Shown piece by piece: positions 50,051 through 58,031 of a DNA stretch of 64,000 bases. Positions within the stretch are counted from its first letter, which is position 1; each line of letters opens with the position of its first letter. The notes beneath the pieces were generated by a model that made no database searches, was not told the DNA's origin, and was given only the letters and a program-made list of their open reading frames with translations. The position numbers and the translations under genes were made by a program. This stretch comes from UBA11524 sp964383815 (GTDB taxonomy: Bacteria > Bacillota > Clostridia > Christensenellales > Aristaeellaceae). The stretch covers positions 1-64,000 of the forward strand of contig CAYLIC010000001.1 in NCBI GenBank assembly GCA_964383815.1, read 5' to 3'.

Positions 50051-50983
50051 ATGAGCAAAAAGCCTACCTGCTGGGTGCTTGCCGGTCCCACAGCCAGTGG
50101 CAAAACCGCCCTGTCCATCCGCCTGGCCAAGGCACATGGCTGCGAGATTGTCTGCATGGACTCCATGCAGATTTACCGGGGCATGGACATTGGCACAGCC
50201 AAGCCAACGGCGGCGGAGATGGACGGCATACCCCACCACATGCTGGACGTGGCGGACCCCCGTGAACCCTTCAGCGTCGCCAGGTATCAGGAAATGGCGG
50301 AGGAGGCCATCGGAGCCATTCACAGCCGTGGTCACCGGGCGCTGCTGGTGGGCGGCACCGGCCTTTACCTGCGGGCGCTGCGGCACCCCATGGCAATGGG
50401 CATGGTGACCGGGGATGAAGGCCTGCGCCACCAGCTGGAAATGCAAGCAGAACAGACCGACGGTCGGTCGGTTTTGCACAGACGGCTGATGGAGGTTGAC
50501 CCGGACACCGCTGCACGGCTCCATGTGAACGATGTGCGCCGGGTGGTGCGCGCCCTGGAGGTTTACCAGCTGACGGGCATACCCTTTTCCAAACAGCCCC
50601 AAACGGAGGCGGAGCCGCCCTTCAACTACCGGGTTGCCAGCCTGACCATGGAACGGGATAAGCTGTACCAGCGCATTGAAATGCGGGTGGATGCCATGCT
50701 GGAAGGCGGCCTGGCAGACGAGGTTCGCCGCCTGCTGAACAGCGGTGTGCCCGCAGATGCCCAGGCCATGAAGGCCATCGGCTACAAGGAAATCGTGCCT
50801 TATGTCCGTGGCGAATGCACGCTGGAGCAGGCTGTATACGAGCTGAAACTTGGCACGCGACACTACGCCAAGCGCCAGCTGACCTGGATGCGCCGTGAAG
50901 AGAATGTGCTGTGGGTGGACAGCCTGCAGCCGGAGGCGTTTGGGCAGCTGGAAGCCTGGTATTTACAAGGAGAAGAAGCATGA
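50051..50983 (+). CDS. miaA: tRNA dimethylallyltransferase
   Basis: 310 aa, transfers a dimethylallyl group to A37 of tRNAs reading UNN codons. P-loop GPTASGKT at 12-19, the tRNA-contact DSMQIYRGMDIGTAKP at about 37-52, GGTGLY and the conserved AIGYKE. AAGGAGG precedes the ATG. It supplies the substrate of MiaB from the same operon. The stop overlaps the next ATG (ATGA). Confidence 0.96.
   Translation: MSKKPTCWVLAGPTASGKTALSIRLAKAHGCEIVCMDSMQIYRGMDIGTAKPTAAEMDGIPHHMLDVADPREPFSVARYQEMAEEAIGAIHSRGHRALLVGGTGLYLRALRHPMAMGMVTGDEGLRHQLEMQAEQTDGRSVLHRRLMEVDPDTAARLHVNDVRRVVRALEVYQLTGIPFSKQPQTEAEPPFNYRVASLTMERDKLYQRIEMRVDAMLEGGLADEVRRLLNSGVPADAQAMKAIGYKEIVPYVRGECTLEQAVYELKLGTRHYAKRQLTWMRREENVLWVDSLQPEAFGQLEAWYLQGEEA
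50453..50476 (-). repeat. Inverse copy of the mutL repeat within miaA
   Basis: On the minus strand this ends with the same 16 nt as mutL 49405-49420, preceded by a further ACCG unit. On the plus strand it encodes QTDGRSVL in MiaA. Confidence 0.5.
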
Positions 50984-52236
50984 CCATCGAAGAGAGAATT
51001 GCCAGGGCAGAGGCGGCACTGCAGCCGGTGTTCGCCCGCATTGATGCCATGGAGGAGAAAGGCACACGCCGGGTGCTGGCAGCCTTTCAGGAGCATCAGA
51101 TTGCCTATCGGCACTTTGCACCCACCACCGGCTATGGCTATGACGATGTGGGCCGTGACACCCTGGAACGGGTCTTTGCTGACCTTTTCGGCACTGAGGC
51201 CGCCATTGTCCGCCCGCAGATCGCCAGCGGCACCCATGCCATTTCCCTGTGCCTGTTTGGCCTCACGCTGCCTGGCGACCATGTGCTTTCCGCCACCGGC
51301 ACGCCCTATGACACCCTGGAGGAGATTATCGGCTGGAACGCGGACACCACGCCGGTTGGCTCCCTGAAGGAGATGGGCGTTTCCTACAGCCAGGTTGAAC
51401 TGACGGCACAGGGCGAAATTGACGTGGAGGCGGTGGACCGGGCCATTCGCCCGGAAACGAAGCTGGTTATTGCCCAGCGCAGCCGCGGTTACGCCTGGCG
51501 TCCGTCCCTGATGCCGGAGGCCTTTGGCCCACTGGCAGAGATGCTCCACCAAAAGCACCCCGGCGTGCGGCTGATGGTGGACAACTGCTATGGCGAGTTC
51601 GTGTGTGAAAAAGAACCCAGCCATTATGGTGCAGATGTTTGCGTGGGCAGCCTGATTAAGAATCCTGGCGGCGGGCTGGCGCCCACCGGCGGCTATGTGG
51701 TGGGCACCCGGGAGGCCATAACCCGCATTGCCTACCGGCTGACCGCGCCGGGCATTGGCTTGGAGGTTGGCTCCTATGCAGCCAGCTATCAGCCCTTTTA
51801 CCAGGGGCTGTTCATGGCGCCACACACGGTGGCCCAGGCCGTCAGAACCGCCTGCCTGGCAGCGCGCATTTTCGAGGACATGGGCATGACCACCACCCCG
51901 GCCTCCGGTGAACCCCGGGCGGATATTATCCAGGCCATTCAAATGCTGACGCCGGAGCGGCTTGTGGCCTTCTGCCAGGGTATCCAAATGGCCTCGCCGG
52001 TGGACAGCATGGCGCTGCCGGAGCCCTGGGACATGCCCGGCTACCAGAACCAGGTGGTGATGGCGGCAGGCACGTTTGTTTCCGGCGCATCGGTGGAGCT
52101 GAGCGCCGATGCACCCATGCGGGAGCCCTTCACGGCCTACCTGCAGGGCGGCCTGACCTACGCCCATGGGCGTATCGCCCTGGGACAGGCCCTGCAGCGC
52201 ATGGTGGATGTTGGCGCCCTGGTGCTTGAGGACTGA
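50980..52236 (+). CDS. PLP-dependent methionine gamma-lyase family protein (PF06838)
   Basis: 418 aa, fold-type I PLP enzyme of the group annotated as methionine gamma-lyase or aluminium-resistance protein. The PLP lysine is probably Lys227 in GSLIKNPGGG, and the cofactor Asp lies in LMVDNCYGEF (about 205-214). Its true reaction is uncertain; homologues lie downstream of miaA or hfq in many Bacillota. The start overlaps the miaA stop (ATGA), with AAGGAG upstream. Confidence 0.85.
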   Translation: MTIEERIARAEAALQPVFARIDAMEEKGTRRVLAAFQEHQIAYRHFAPTTGYGYDDVGRDTLERVFADLFGTEAAIVRPQIASGTHAISLCLFGLTLPGDHVLSATGTPYDTLEEIIGWNADTTPVGSLKEMGVSYSQVELTAQGEIDVEAVDRAIRPETKLVIAQRSRGYAWRPSLMPEAFGPLAEMLHQKHPGVRLMVDNCYGEFVCEKEPSHYGADVCVGSLIKNPGGGLAPTGGYVVGTREAITRIAYRLTAPGIGLEVGSYAASYQPFYQGLFMAPHTVAQAVRTACLAARIFEDMGMTTTPASGEPRADIIQAIQMLTPERLVAFCQGIQMASPVDSMALPEPWDMPGYQNQVVMAAGTFVSGASVELSADAPMREPFTAYLQGGLTYAHGRIALGQALQRMVDVGALVLED

Positions 52237-52241
52237 CATAC

Positions 52242-52286
52242 AACCGCCTTTTCCGGCATAGCCTGTGCCAGGAAAGGCGGTTTTTG
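52242..52286 (+). terminator. Hairpin terminator before spoIVFA, overlapping its SD
   Basis: AACCGCC...GGCGGTT stem followed by TTTTT ends the maintenance operon. The spoIVFA ATG comes 1 nt later, and the only SD-like sequence, AAAGGCGG, is in the 3' arm of this hairpin. Confidence 0.8.
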
Positions 52287-52287
52287 T

Positions 52288-52932
52288 ATGGAAAGGAAAA
52301 CAATCGTCAAAGAACTCATCCCCAAGGAGAAGCTGAAAATCGATTGGAAAAAACCAGTCAGGCGGCCTGTGGGCGAGGCGCTGCTGAAAAACCTGGGCGT
52401 GGCGGCGGCACTGGTGATGTGCTGCATGGCGCTGAAGGGCGGCGCTGTGCCGGGCGCTTCCGGTGCGGTGGATGCCGTGCTGACCGCTGCCACGGATGAC
52501 AGCCTGCTGGATGACCACCTGGGCAAGCTTTCCTTCGTCAGCACGCTGTTCCCGGAGGCTACCCTGGTCTTTGGTGAAAGCCAGCATTCACTTTGTCTGC
52601 CCGTCAGCGGCGGCGCGGTGGTGCACGCATGGAGCGAGGCGGAGCCATACATGGCCTGGCGCACCCAGGGTGCACAGGTGCTTGCTGCAGGCGGCGGCAC
52701 GGTGGCGGGTGTATACCACGGTGAGAACGAGGAGCGCCTTGTGCAGGTTACCGGGGAGGACGGCATTTCCTGCGTGTATGGAAATCTGCAGCAGGCCAGC
52801 GTGCAGATGGGGGACAGGGTGCAGGCCGGCGAACCGCTGGGCACGCTGCTGGAGGGTGAGGACTGCGTGCTGGAGGTGCGGGTGGACGGCGTGAGCGTTG
52901 ACCCTGCGGCCTACCTGGGCGGCGCCTCATGA
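52288..52932 (+). CDS. spoIVFA: SpoIVFA-like M23-domain protein
   Basis: 214 aa. A basic cytosolic start (1-32), one membrane helix (about 34-52) and an extracytoplasmic part ending in an LytM/M23-like domain (about 105-212). The M23 metal ligands are not evident (no HxH motif), as expected for the non-enzymatic SpoIVFA that holds SpoIVFB inactive until the forespore signal arrives. It overlaps the SpoIVFB gene by 4 nt. Confidence 0.82.
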   Translation: MERKTIVKELIPKEKLKIDWKKPVRRPVGEALLKNLGVAAALVMCCMALKGGAVPGASGAVDAVLTAATDDSLLDDHLGKLSFVSTLFPEATLVFGESQHSLCLPVSGGAVVHAWSEAEPYMAWRTQGAQVLAAGGGTVAGVYHGENEERLVQVTGEDGISCVYGNLQQASVQMGDRVQAGEPLGTLLEGEDCVLEVRVDGVSVDPAAYLGGAS

Positions 52933-53813
52933 GCACCCGGTGGCGGGTGTTCCGCCTGGGGAGCACCGGGGTCTACCTGCACATGGCCACGGTGCTGTTT
53001 GGCATGTACATGGTGCTGATGGGCCATGGCGCTGCGCTGTGCCTGTCTATTGCCTGCGTTTTCCTGCACGAGGTGGCACACGCTGCGGTTTCCATGGCCT
53101 TTGGTCAGCCGCCGAAAGAGATTGAGTTTACGCCGCTGGGCTGCCTGATGCGCCTGGAGGACGAGGCTGCGCTGCCACCGGGCAAGCGGCTGATGATGCT
53201 GTGCGCCGGGCCGCTGGCCTCGCTGCTGCTGTGCTGGCTGGCCCTGTGGGCAACCCGCATGGGGCTGATGGACGCAGGCCTAGGGCGGCGGCTGTTCTGC
53301 TGCAACCTGCTGCTGGGCCTGTTCAACCTGCTGCCTGCGCTGCCCCTGGATGGCGGGCGGGTGCTGGCGCTGCTGCTGTCCCTGCGGTTCCGCAGCCATA
53401 CGGTGCAGCGTATTCTCCGGGCCAGCGGCACTGTGCTGGGCCTGTGCTGCATCGGGCTGAACCTGGCGCTGTCCATCCGCTATGGCGGGTGGAACCTGTC
53501 CTGCGGGATGGTGGGGTGCTTCCTGATGTACGCAGGTGCTGTGGGTACCACATCCTTTGCAGCAGCTGAACTACGGCAGCTGATGGAGCGGAAGCGCCGA
53601 CTTGAAGAGCGCGGCGTGATGGTCTGCCGCTGGCTGGCTGTAACGCCGGAAACATCCCTGCGCAAGGCGGTTGCCAGCCTGCCGCCGCAAGGGTACGCCA
53701 TGGTGTGCCTGGTGAGTCCGGTGGATATGAAGCTGCTGGCCCGGGTAAGCGAGCAGGAGCTTCTAAACGCCTATTTTGACAGCCCGGGAGAGCGCTGCCG
53801 GGCACTCCTGTAA
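52929..53813 (+). CDS. spoIVFB: SpoIVFB-like intramembrane metalloprotease (M50)
   Basis: 294 aa with about six membrane helices. The zinc site is HEVAH (His47, Glu48, His51) and the third ligand Asp141 in LPLDGGR. A C-terminal cytosolic part (about 225-294) resembles a CBS-like domain, which binds ATP in Bacillus SpoIVFB. It would process pro-sigma-K in the mother cell. ATGA overlap with spoIVFA. Confidence 0.9.
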   Translation: MSTRWRVFRLGSTGVYLHMATVLFGMYMVLMGHGAALCLSIACVFLHEVAHAAVSMAFGQPPKEIEFTPLGCLMRLEDEAALPPGKRLMMLCAGPLASLLLCWLALWATRMGLMDAGLGRRLFCCNLLLGLFNLLPALPLDGGRVLALLLSLRFRSHTVQRILRASGTVLGLCCIGLNLALSIRYGGWNLSCGMVGCFLMYAGAVGTTSFAAAELRQLMERKRRLEERGVMVCRWLAVTPETSLRKAVASLPPQGYAMVCLVSPVDMKLLARVSEQELLNAYFDSPGERCRALL

Positions 53814-53839
53814 CAGTTGCGGAAGGGCGCCTTGCATAA

Positions 53840-53868
53840 TTGACTTTTCCCTTTCAGTATGCTATCAT
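53840..53868 (+). promoter_or_regulatory. Sigma-A promoter of the PIG-L/NAGPA gene
   Basis: TTGACT, 17 nt, TATCAT, 42 nt before the chosen ATG. Confidence 0.65.
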
Positions 53869-53909
53869 TTCCAGTGATCATGTATATTGGAAAGGATGCT
53901 GCTTATACA

Positions 53910-56057
53910 ATGAAAAGGCTACTGACCGGGCTGTTTGTGGCGCTGATGCTGCTGCTCACCGTGGGCGGCGCACTGGCTGCGGAGGCCATGGATATCACGG
54001 AGGAGTGCACCTTTCAAAAGTCCTACAGCGAGCGGAATATCAAGCTGCTGAAGGATAAAAAGTACACCACCCATTGGGATAGCAAGAAGACCGAAACGCC
54101 CTGGGTGAGCATCGCTGCGCCTGCGGGCATGCCCATTCACGGCCTGTACATCTGCTTTGCCACCATGCCCGATAGCTGGGAGGTACAGATTGGCGATGGG
54201 GAGCTGTGGGAAACCTATCAGCTGGGCGACACCCGCTTCCTGCACAGCTATGTCAGCATCCCCGATGGTGCGGAGCATGTGCGGATTATGGTGACCAGCG
54301 AGAAGAAAACCATCCTTTCCATCAACGAGCTTTATGTTCTGTCCGAGGGTGATGTACCCGGCTGGGTGCAGCGGTGGGAACCGACCCAGGAAAAGGCGGA
54401 CATTCTTTTCGTTTCCACCCACCCGGATGACGAGCTGATTTTCTTTGGCGGCGCCATTCCCACCTATGCGGTGGAGCAGCAGCGGAAGGTGGTTGTGGCC
54501 TATTTCACGTATGCCAACACCACCCGCTCCTCCGAGCTGCTCAACGGCCTGTGGCACATGGGCGTGCGGAACTATCCTGTGATGGGGGACTTCCGCGACG
54601 TGTATCCCAAGGACCTGAAGCAGGCCTACAAGTACGCAGGCGGCAAGGACAAGGTTCGCGAATGGATGGCAGGCCTGTACCGGGAGTTCAAGCCTGAGGT
54701 GGTGGTGACCCAGGACACCAAGGGCGAGTATGGTCACCCGCAGCACAAGATGGTGGTGGAAGTGGCCCAGGACGCCATTGAGCTTGCCGCCAGCGAGGAC
54801 TATTATGTGGATTCCCTGATGGCCTATGGCACCTGGCAGGTGAAAAAGCTGTACCTGCACCTGTACCCGGAAAACCAGATTGTTTTCGATTGGTCTGTTC
54901 CGCTGAAGTCCATGAACGGTGCAACCGGCCTGGAGCTGGCAAGCGAGGCCTACGACCTGTACCACATCACCCAGCATTCCACCAGCTTTTCCGTAACAAC
55001 CACCGGTGCCAAGTATGACAACCGGGTGTTCGGCCTGGCGCATACCACCGTGGGCGAGGATGTGCGCAAGGATGATTTTCTGGAGAATATATACGATTCC
55101 GTTGGTTCCTTCCAGGAAATCGAGGCCACGCCGGAGCCCACCGCCGCACCCACGCCGGAGCCGCCCTATGTGGCTGTGATGCCGGAAACCAATGAAAAGG
55201 GCTTTCTGGATGAGGGCGAGTTCATCTACTCCAGCGAGGAGGATGGCCTGTGGATTTTCGTGGATGAAACCTGCAAGGTCATCATCCAGCGCAAATACGA
55301 TGCCACCCAGCCGCTGACCTGGTTTGAATGCGACCTGTGGGGCGATGTGGACAAGGGTGAGCTGCTCAAGACCATCCAGAACGACCCGGAGAAAATGGCG
55401 AAGATCCGCGTGGATGCCACCGAAACTGCCAAGAAGCACAATGTGGTTTTTGCCATGAATACGGACTACTACACCTATCGCGTGGCGGTGAACAACTCCC
55501 GCAAGACCGGCGTGGTGGTCCGCGATGGGCAGATCCTTTACGACGACCGCTACAGCGAAAAGCAGGTCAGCAATTATCTTTTCCCCAACCTGGACACCCT
55601 GGCCTTCTACCCGGATGGCAGCCTGTCCGTACATCACAGCTGGGAGTACACCGCCCAGGAGTACATCGACATGGGTGCCTATGATGTGTTCTCCTTCGGC
55701 CCGTATCTGATTAAGGATGGCAAGCTGTCCGAGCGGGCGTATACCTCCGCGGACAGCCGCAACCCCCGCGCCGCCATTGGCATGGTGGAGCCGGGACACT
55801 ATGTGGCCATCATGTGCGAAGGCCGCCTGAAGCGCTCCAGCGGCGTTACCATCAGCTATCTGGCAAAGCTCATGCGCGCAAAAGGCTGCCAGGTGGCCTT
55901 CAACATCGATGGGGGACAGACGGCCGTGGTGGTGTTCATGGGCAAGCAGCTGAACATGATTGGCGCCTATGACGGCGGAAAGACCAACTCCCGTCCCACC
56001 AGCGAGGTGGTGGGCATCGGGCGCTCAGACCAGGTTGGCATATACGAGGTAAAGTAA
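53910..56057 (+). CDS. Exported PIG-L deacetylase / phosphodiester glycosidase fusion
   Basis: 715 aa, three modules. A signal peptide (1-23) is followed by a beta-sandwich resembling a discoidin/carbohydrate-binding domain (about 27-150), then a PIG-L (LmbE) N-deacetylase with metal motifs HPDDE (171-175) and GHPQH (275-279). After a Pro/Thr linker (about 405-420) comes an NAGPA-type domain (about 440-715), the family of phosphodiester alpha-GlcNAcase and bacterial exopolysaccharide glycosidases, with MNTDYYTYR, NIDGGQTA and SRPTSEVVG near its end. Likely acts on cell-surface or host glycans (inference). The start at 53910 fits the signal peptide; an ATG at 53880 is an alternative. Confidence 0.85.
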   Translation: MKRLLTGLFVALMLLLTVGGALAAEAMDITEECTFQKSYSERNIKLLKDKKYTTHWDSKKTETPWVSIAAPAGMPIHGLYICFATMPDSWEVQIGDGELWETYQLGDTRFLHSYVSIPDGAEHVRIMVTSEKKTILSINELYVLSEGDVPGWVQRWEPTQEKADILFVSTHPDDELIFFGGAIPTYAVEQQRKVVVAYFTYANTTRSSELLNGLWHMGVRNYPVMGDFRDVYPKDLKQAYKYAGGKDKVREWMAGLYREFKPEVVVTQDTKGEYGHPQHKMVVEVAQDAIELAASEDYYVDSLMAYGTWQVKKLYLHLYPENQIVFDWSVPLKSMNGATGLELASEAYDLYHITQHSTSFSVTTTGAKYDNRVFGLAHTTVGEDVRKDDFLENIYDSVGSFQEIEATPEPTAAPTPEPPYVAVMPETNEKGFLDEGEFIYSSEEDGLWIFVDETCKVIIQRKYDATQPLTWFECDLWGDVDKGELLKTIQNDPEKMAKIRVDATETAKKHNVVFAMNTDYYTYRVAVNNSRKTGVVVRDGQILYDDRYSEKQVSNYLFPNLDTLAFYPDGSLSVHHSWEYTAQEYIDMGAYDVFSFGPYLIKDGKLSERAYTSADSRNPRAAIGMVEPGHYVAIMCEGRLKRSSGVTISYLAKLMRAKGCQVAFNIDGGQTAVVVFMGKQLNMIGAYDGGKTNSRPTSEVVGIGRSDQVGIYEVK

Positions 56058-56064
56058 ATCCATC

Positions 56065-56101
56065 AGCCCGGTTTCATCTTTGGCGGGAATCGGGCTTTTT
56101 T
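56065..56101 (+). terminator. Terminator of the PIG-L/NAGPA gene
   Basis: AGCCCG, 20-nt loop, CGGGCT and a T-run. Confidence 0.78.
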
Positions 56102-56133
56102 AGTGCAAAAGCTGTCGAGTTAATGGTCAAACG

Positions 56134-56151
56134 TTGTCATTTGCTTGACAA
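56134..56151. promoter_or_regulatory. Rex-like inverted repeat over the transketolase -35
   Basis: TTGTCATTTGCTTGACAA has the 18-bp TTGT-n10-ACAA frame of Rex redox operators and covers the -35 hexamer. Positions 5 and 14 (C, G) depart from the usual clostridial T and A. Confidence 0.35.
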
Positions 56152-56173
56152 TCGGCACGCTTCCATCTATAAT
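56145..56173 (+). promoter_or_regulatory. Consensus sigma-A promoter of the split transketolase
   Basis: TTGACA, 17 nt, TATAAT, both hexamers perfect. The roughly 58-nt leader contains the 14-bp palindrome TCGCCCATGGGCGA at 56200-56213. Confidence 0.92.
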
Positions 56174-56237
56174 TTTCCCTGTACGGACAAAATGGTTTTT
56201 CGCCCATGGGCGATAAGGCATCAGAGGAGGTACCTTG

Positions 56238-57053
56238 ATGGATATTCAATCTCTCCAGTCCACGTGCCGGCAGGTGCGGCGCGATATCATCACCATGACC
56301 AACAAGGCAGGCGCAGGCCATCCCGGCGGATCCCTTTCCTGCACGGAGGCCCTGGTGGCGCTCTACTTCGATGTGATGAAGGGCGTTGACCCCAAGGACG
56401 ACAAGAACCCCAACCGGGACCGCTTTGTGCTGTCCAAGGGCCATGCGGCGCCTGCGCTGTACGGCGTGCTGTGCGAGCGTGGCTACTTTGACCGTAAGGA
56501 GTTCGACAAGTTCCGCCAGCTTCACGGCATTCTCCAGGGTCACCCGGATGTGAAGAAGTGCCCCGGTGTGGATGCCTCCACCGGCTCCCTGGGCCAGGGC
56601 ATTTCCATTGCCGTTGGCATGGCGCTGGGCGCAAAGCACACGGGCAATCCCTGCCATGTGTACACCGTCATTGGCGATGGCGAGAGCCAGGAAGGCCTGG
56701 TGTGGGAGGCCTCCATGGCTGCAGCTCACTATGGTCTGGACAACCTGACCGTGATTTTCGACCACAACGGCATGCAGATTGACGGCACCAACGACCAGGT
56801 TATGTCCCTGGGTGATGTGGGCGCCAAGTGGCGTGCCTTTGGCTATGACGTGATTGAGGTTGCCGATGGCAACGACATGCAGCAGGTGCTGGACGCCCTG
56901 CATGCGCCTGCCTGCCCCGGTAAGCCGCGCCTGATTCACCTGCACACCACCAAGGGCAAGGGCGTTTCCTTCATGGAAGGCCAGGTTGGCTGGCATGGCA
57001 AGGCTCCCAACGCTGAGCAGACCGCTATGGCGCTTGCAGAACTGGAGGGTTAA
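56238..57053 (+). CDS. Transketolase, N-terminal subunit
   Basis: 271 aa, thiamine-diphosphate-binding half of a split transketolase, which moves two-carbon units in the pentose phosphate pathway. It has GAGHPGGSLSC and SKGHAAPALY, and the ThDP motif GDGESQEG...N (about 147-154 on). The TTG just before the ATG is too close to the SD (GGAGGT), so ATG 56238 is the start. The C-terminal half follows after 3 nt. Confidence 0.94.
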   Translation: MDIQSLQSTCRQVRRDIITMTNKAGAGHPGGSLSCTEALVALYFDVMKGVDPKDDKNPNRDRFVLSKGHAAPALYGVLCERGYFDRKEFDKFRQLHGILQGHPDVKKCPGVDASTGSLGQGISIAVGMALGAKHTGNPCHVYTVIGDGESQEGLVWEASMAAAHYGLDNLTVIFDHNGMQIDGTNDQVMSLGDVGAKWRAFGYDVIEVADGNDMQQVLDALHAPACPGKPRLIHLHTTKGKGVSFMEGQVGWHGKAPNAEQTAMALAELEG

Positions 57054-57056
57054 GCA

Positions 57057-57971
57057 ATGGAAAAGAAAGCTATTCGTGTCGCCTATGGCGAGGCCCTGGT
57101 TAAGCTGGGCGAAACCAACGATAAGGTTGTTGTGCTGGATGCCGACTTGGCTGCCGCCACCATGACCAACGGCTTCAAGGCCGCTTATCCCGACCGCTTT
57201 TACGATTGCGGCATTGCCGAAGCCAACATGGTTGACATGGCGGCTGGTATGTCCACCATGGGTCTGGTGCCCTTCTGCTCCACCTTTGCGGTGTTCGCCG
57301 GGCGCAGCTATGACCAGATCCGCAACGGCGTGTGCTACCCCAAGTTCAATGTGAAGTTCGGCTTCTCCCATGCGGGTATCACCCTGGGCGAGGATGGCGG
57401 CTCCCACCAGGCCATTGAGGATATTGCCCTCATGCGGGTTCTGCCCAACATGACGGTCTTCGTTCCCAGCGATGCCAACGAGTGCTACAAGTGCGTGGAG
57501 GCCGCTGCCAAGATTAACGGTCCCGTGTTCATCCGCACGGCCCGTCTGCCTTCTCCTGTATACGAGGAGCGCCCCTTTGAGGTGGGCAAGGGCAACGTGA
57601 TTAAGGATGGCAAGGACGCGGTGATTTTCACCTGCGGCATCATGCTGGAGCACTGCCTGGAGGCCGCTGACATCCTGGCCTCCAAGGGCGTGGATGTTGC
57701 CATTGTCAACCACCACACCCTGAAGCCCTTCGACGAGGCGCTGACCCGGGAATACGCTGCCAAGTGCCACAAGGTTTTCACCGTGGAGGAGCACTCCGTC
57801 ATCGGTGGCCTGGGCGATGCTGTGGCTGCTGCACTGTGCGGCATGGGGCTGGAGAAGTTCCGGAAGATTGGCATCAACGACGAGTTTGGCCAGAGTGGCA
57901 AGCCTGCTCACCTGCTGGAGGAATACGGCCTGACCGGCGCGCAGATTGCCGAGAAGATTCTCAACGCTTAA
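57057..57971 (+). CDS. Transketolase, C-terminal subunit
   Basis: 304 aa: pyrimidine-binding and C-terminal domains. The cofactor-activating Glu lies in GIAEANMVDMAAGM (about 52-65), and SHAGITLGEDGGSHQ follows (about 105-119). It is translated right after the N-terminal subunit and forms the active heteromer with it. Confidence 0.94.
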   Translation: MEKKAIRVAYGEALVKLGETNDKVVVLDADLAAATMTNGFKAAYPDRFYDCGIAEANMVDMAAGMSTMGLVPFCSTFAVFAGRSYDQIRNGVCYPKFNVKFGFSHAGITLGEDGGSHQAIEDIALMRVLPNMTVFVPSDANECYKCVEAAAKINGPVFIRTARLPSPVYEERPFEVGKGNVIKDGKDAVIFTCGIMLEHCLEAADILASKGVDVAIVNHHTLKPFDEALTREYAAKCHKVFTVEEHSVIGGLGDAVAAALCGMGLEKFRKIGINDEFGQSGKPAHLLEEYGLTGAQIAEKILNA

Positions 57972-57983
57972 TTAACCCAAAGA

Positions 57984-58015
57984 AGCGGCGCTTCCCATCA
58001 CGCGGAAGCGCCGCT
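57984..58015. terminator. Convergent hairpin between transketolase and mreB-family gene
   Basis: Perfect 12-bp stem AGCGGCGCTTCC/GGAAGCGCCGCT with an 8-nt loop; T-runs are short on both sides. Confidence 0.7.
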
Positions 58016-58031
58016 ATTGTTATGCGTTCAA

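Noticed and set aside
48257..50863. An 868-codon minus-strand frame opposite mutL and miaA
   Set aside because: Both opposite genes show complete catalytic motifs; the antisense frame has none and an unnatural composition.
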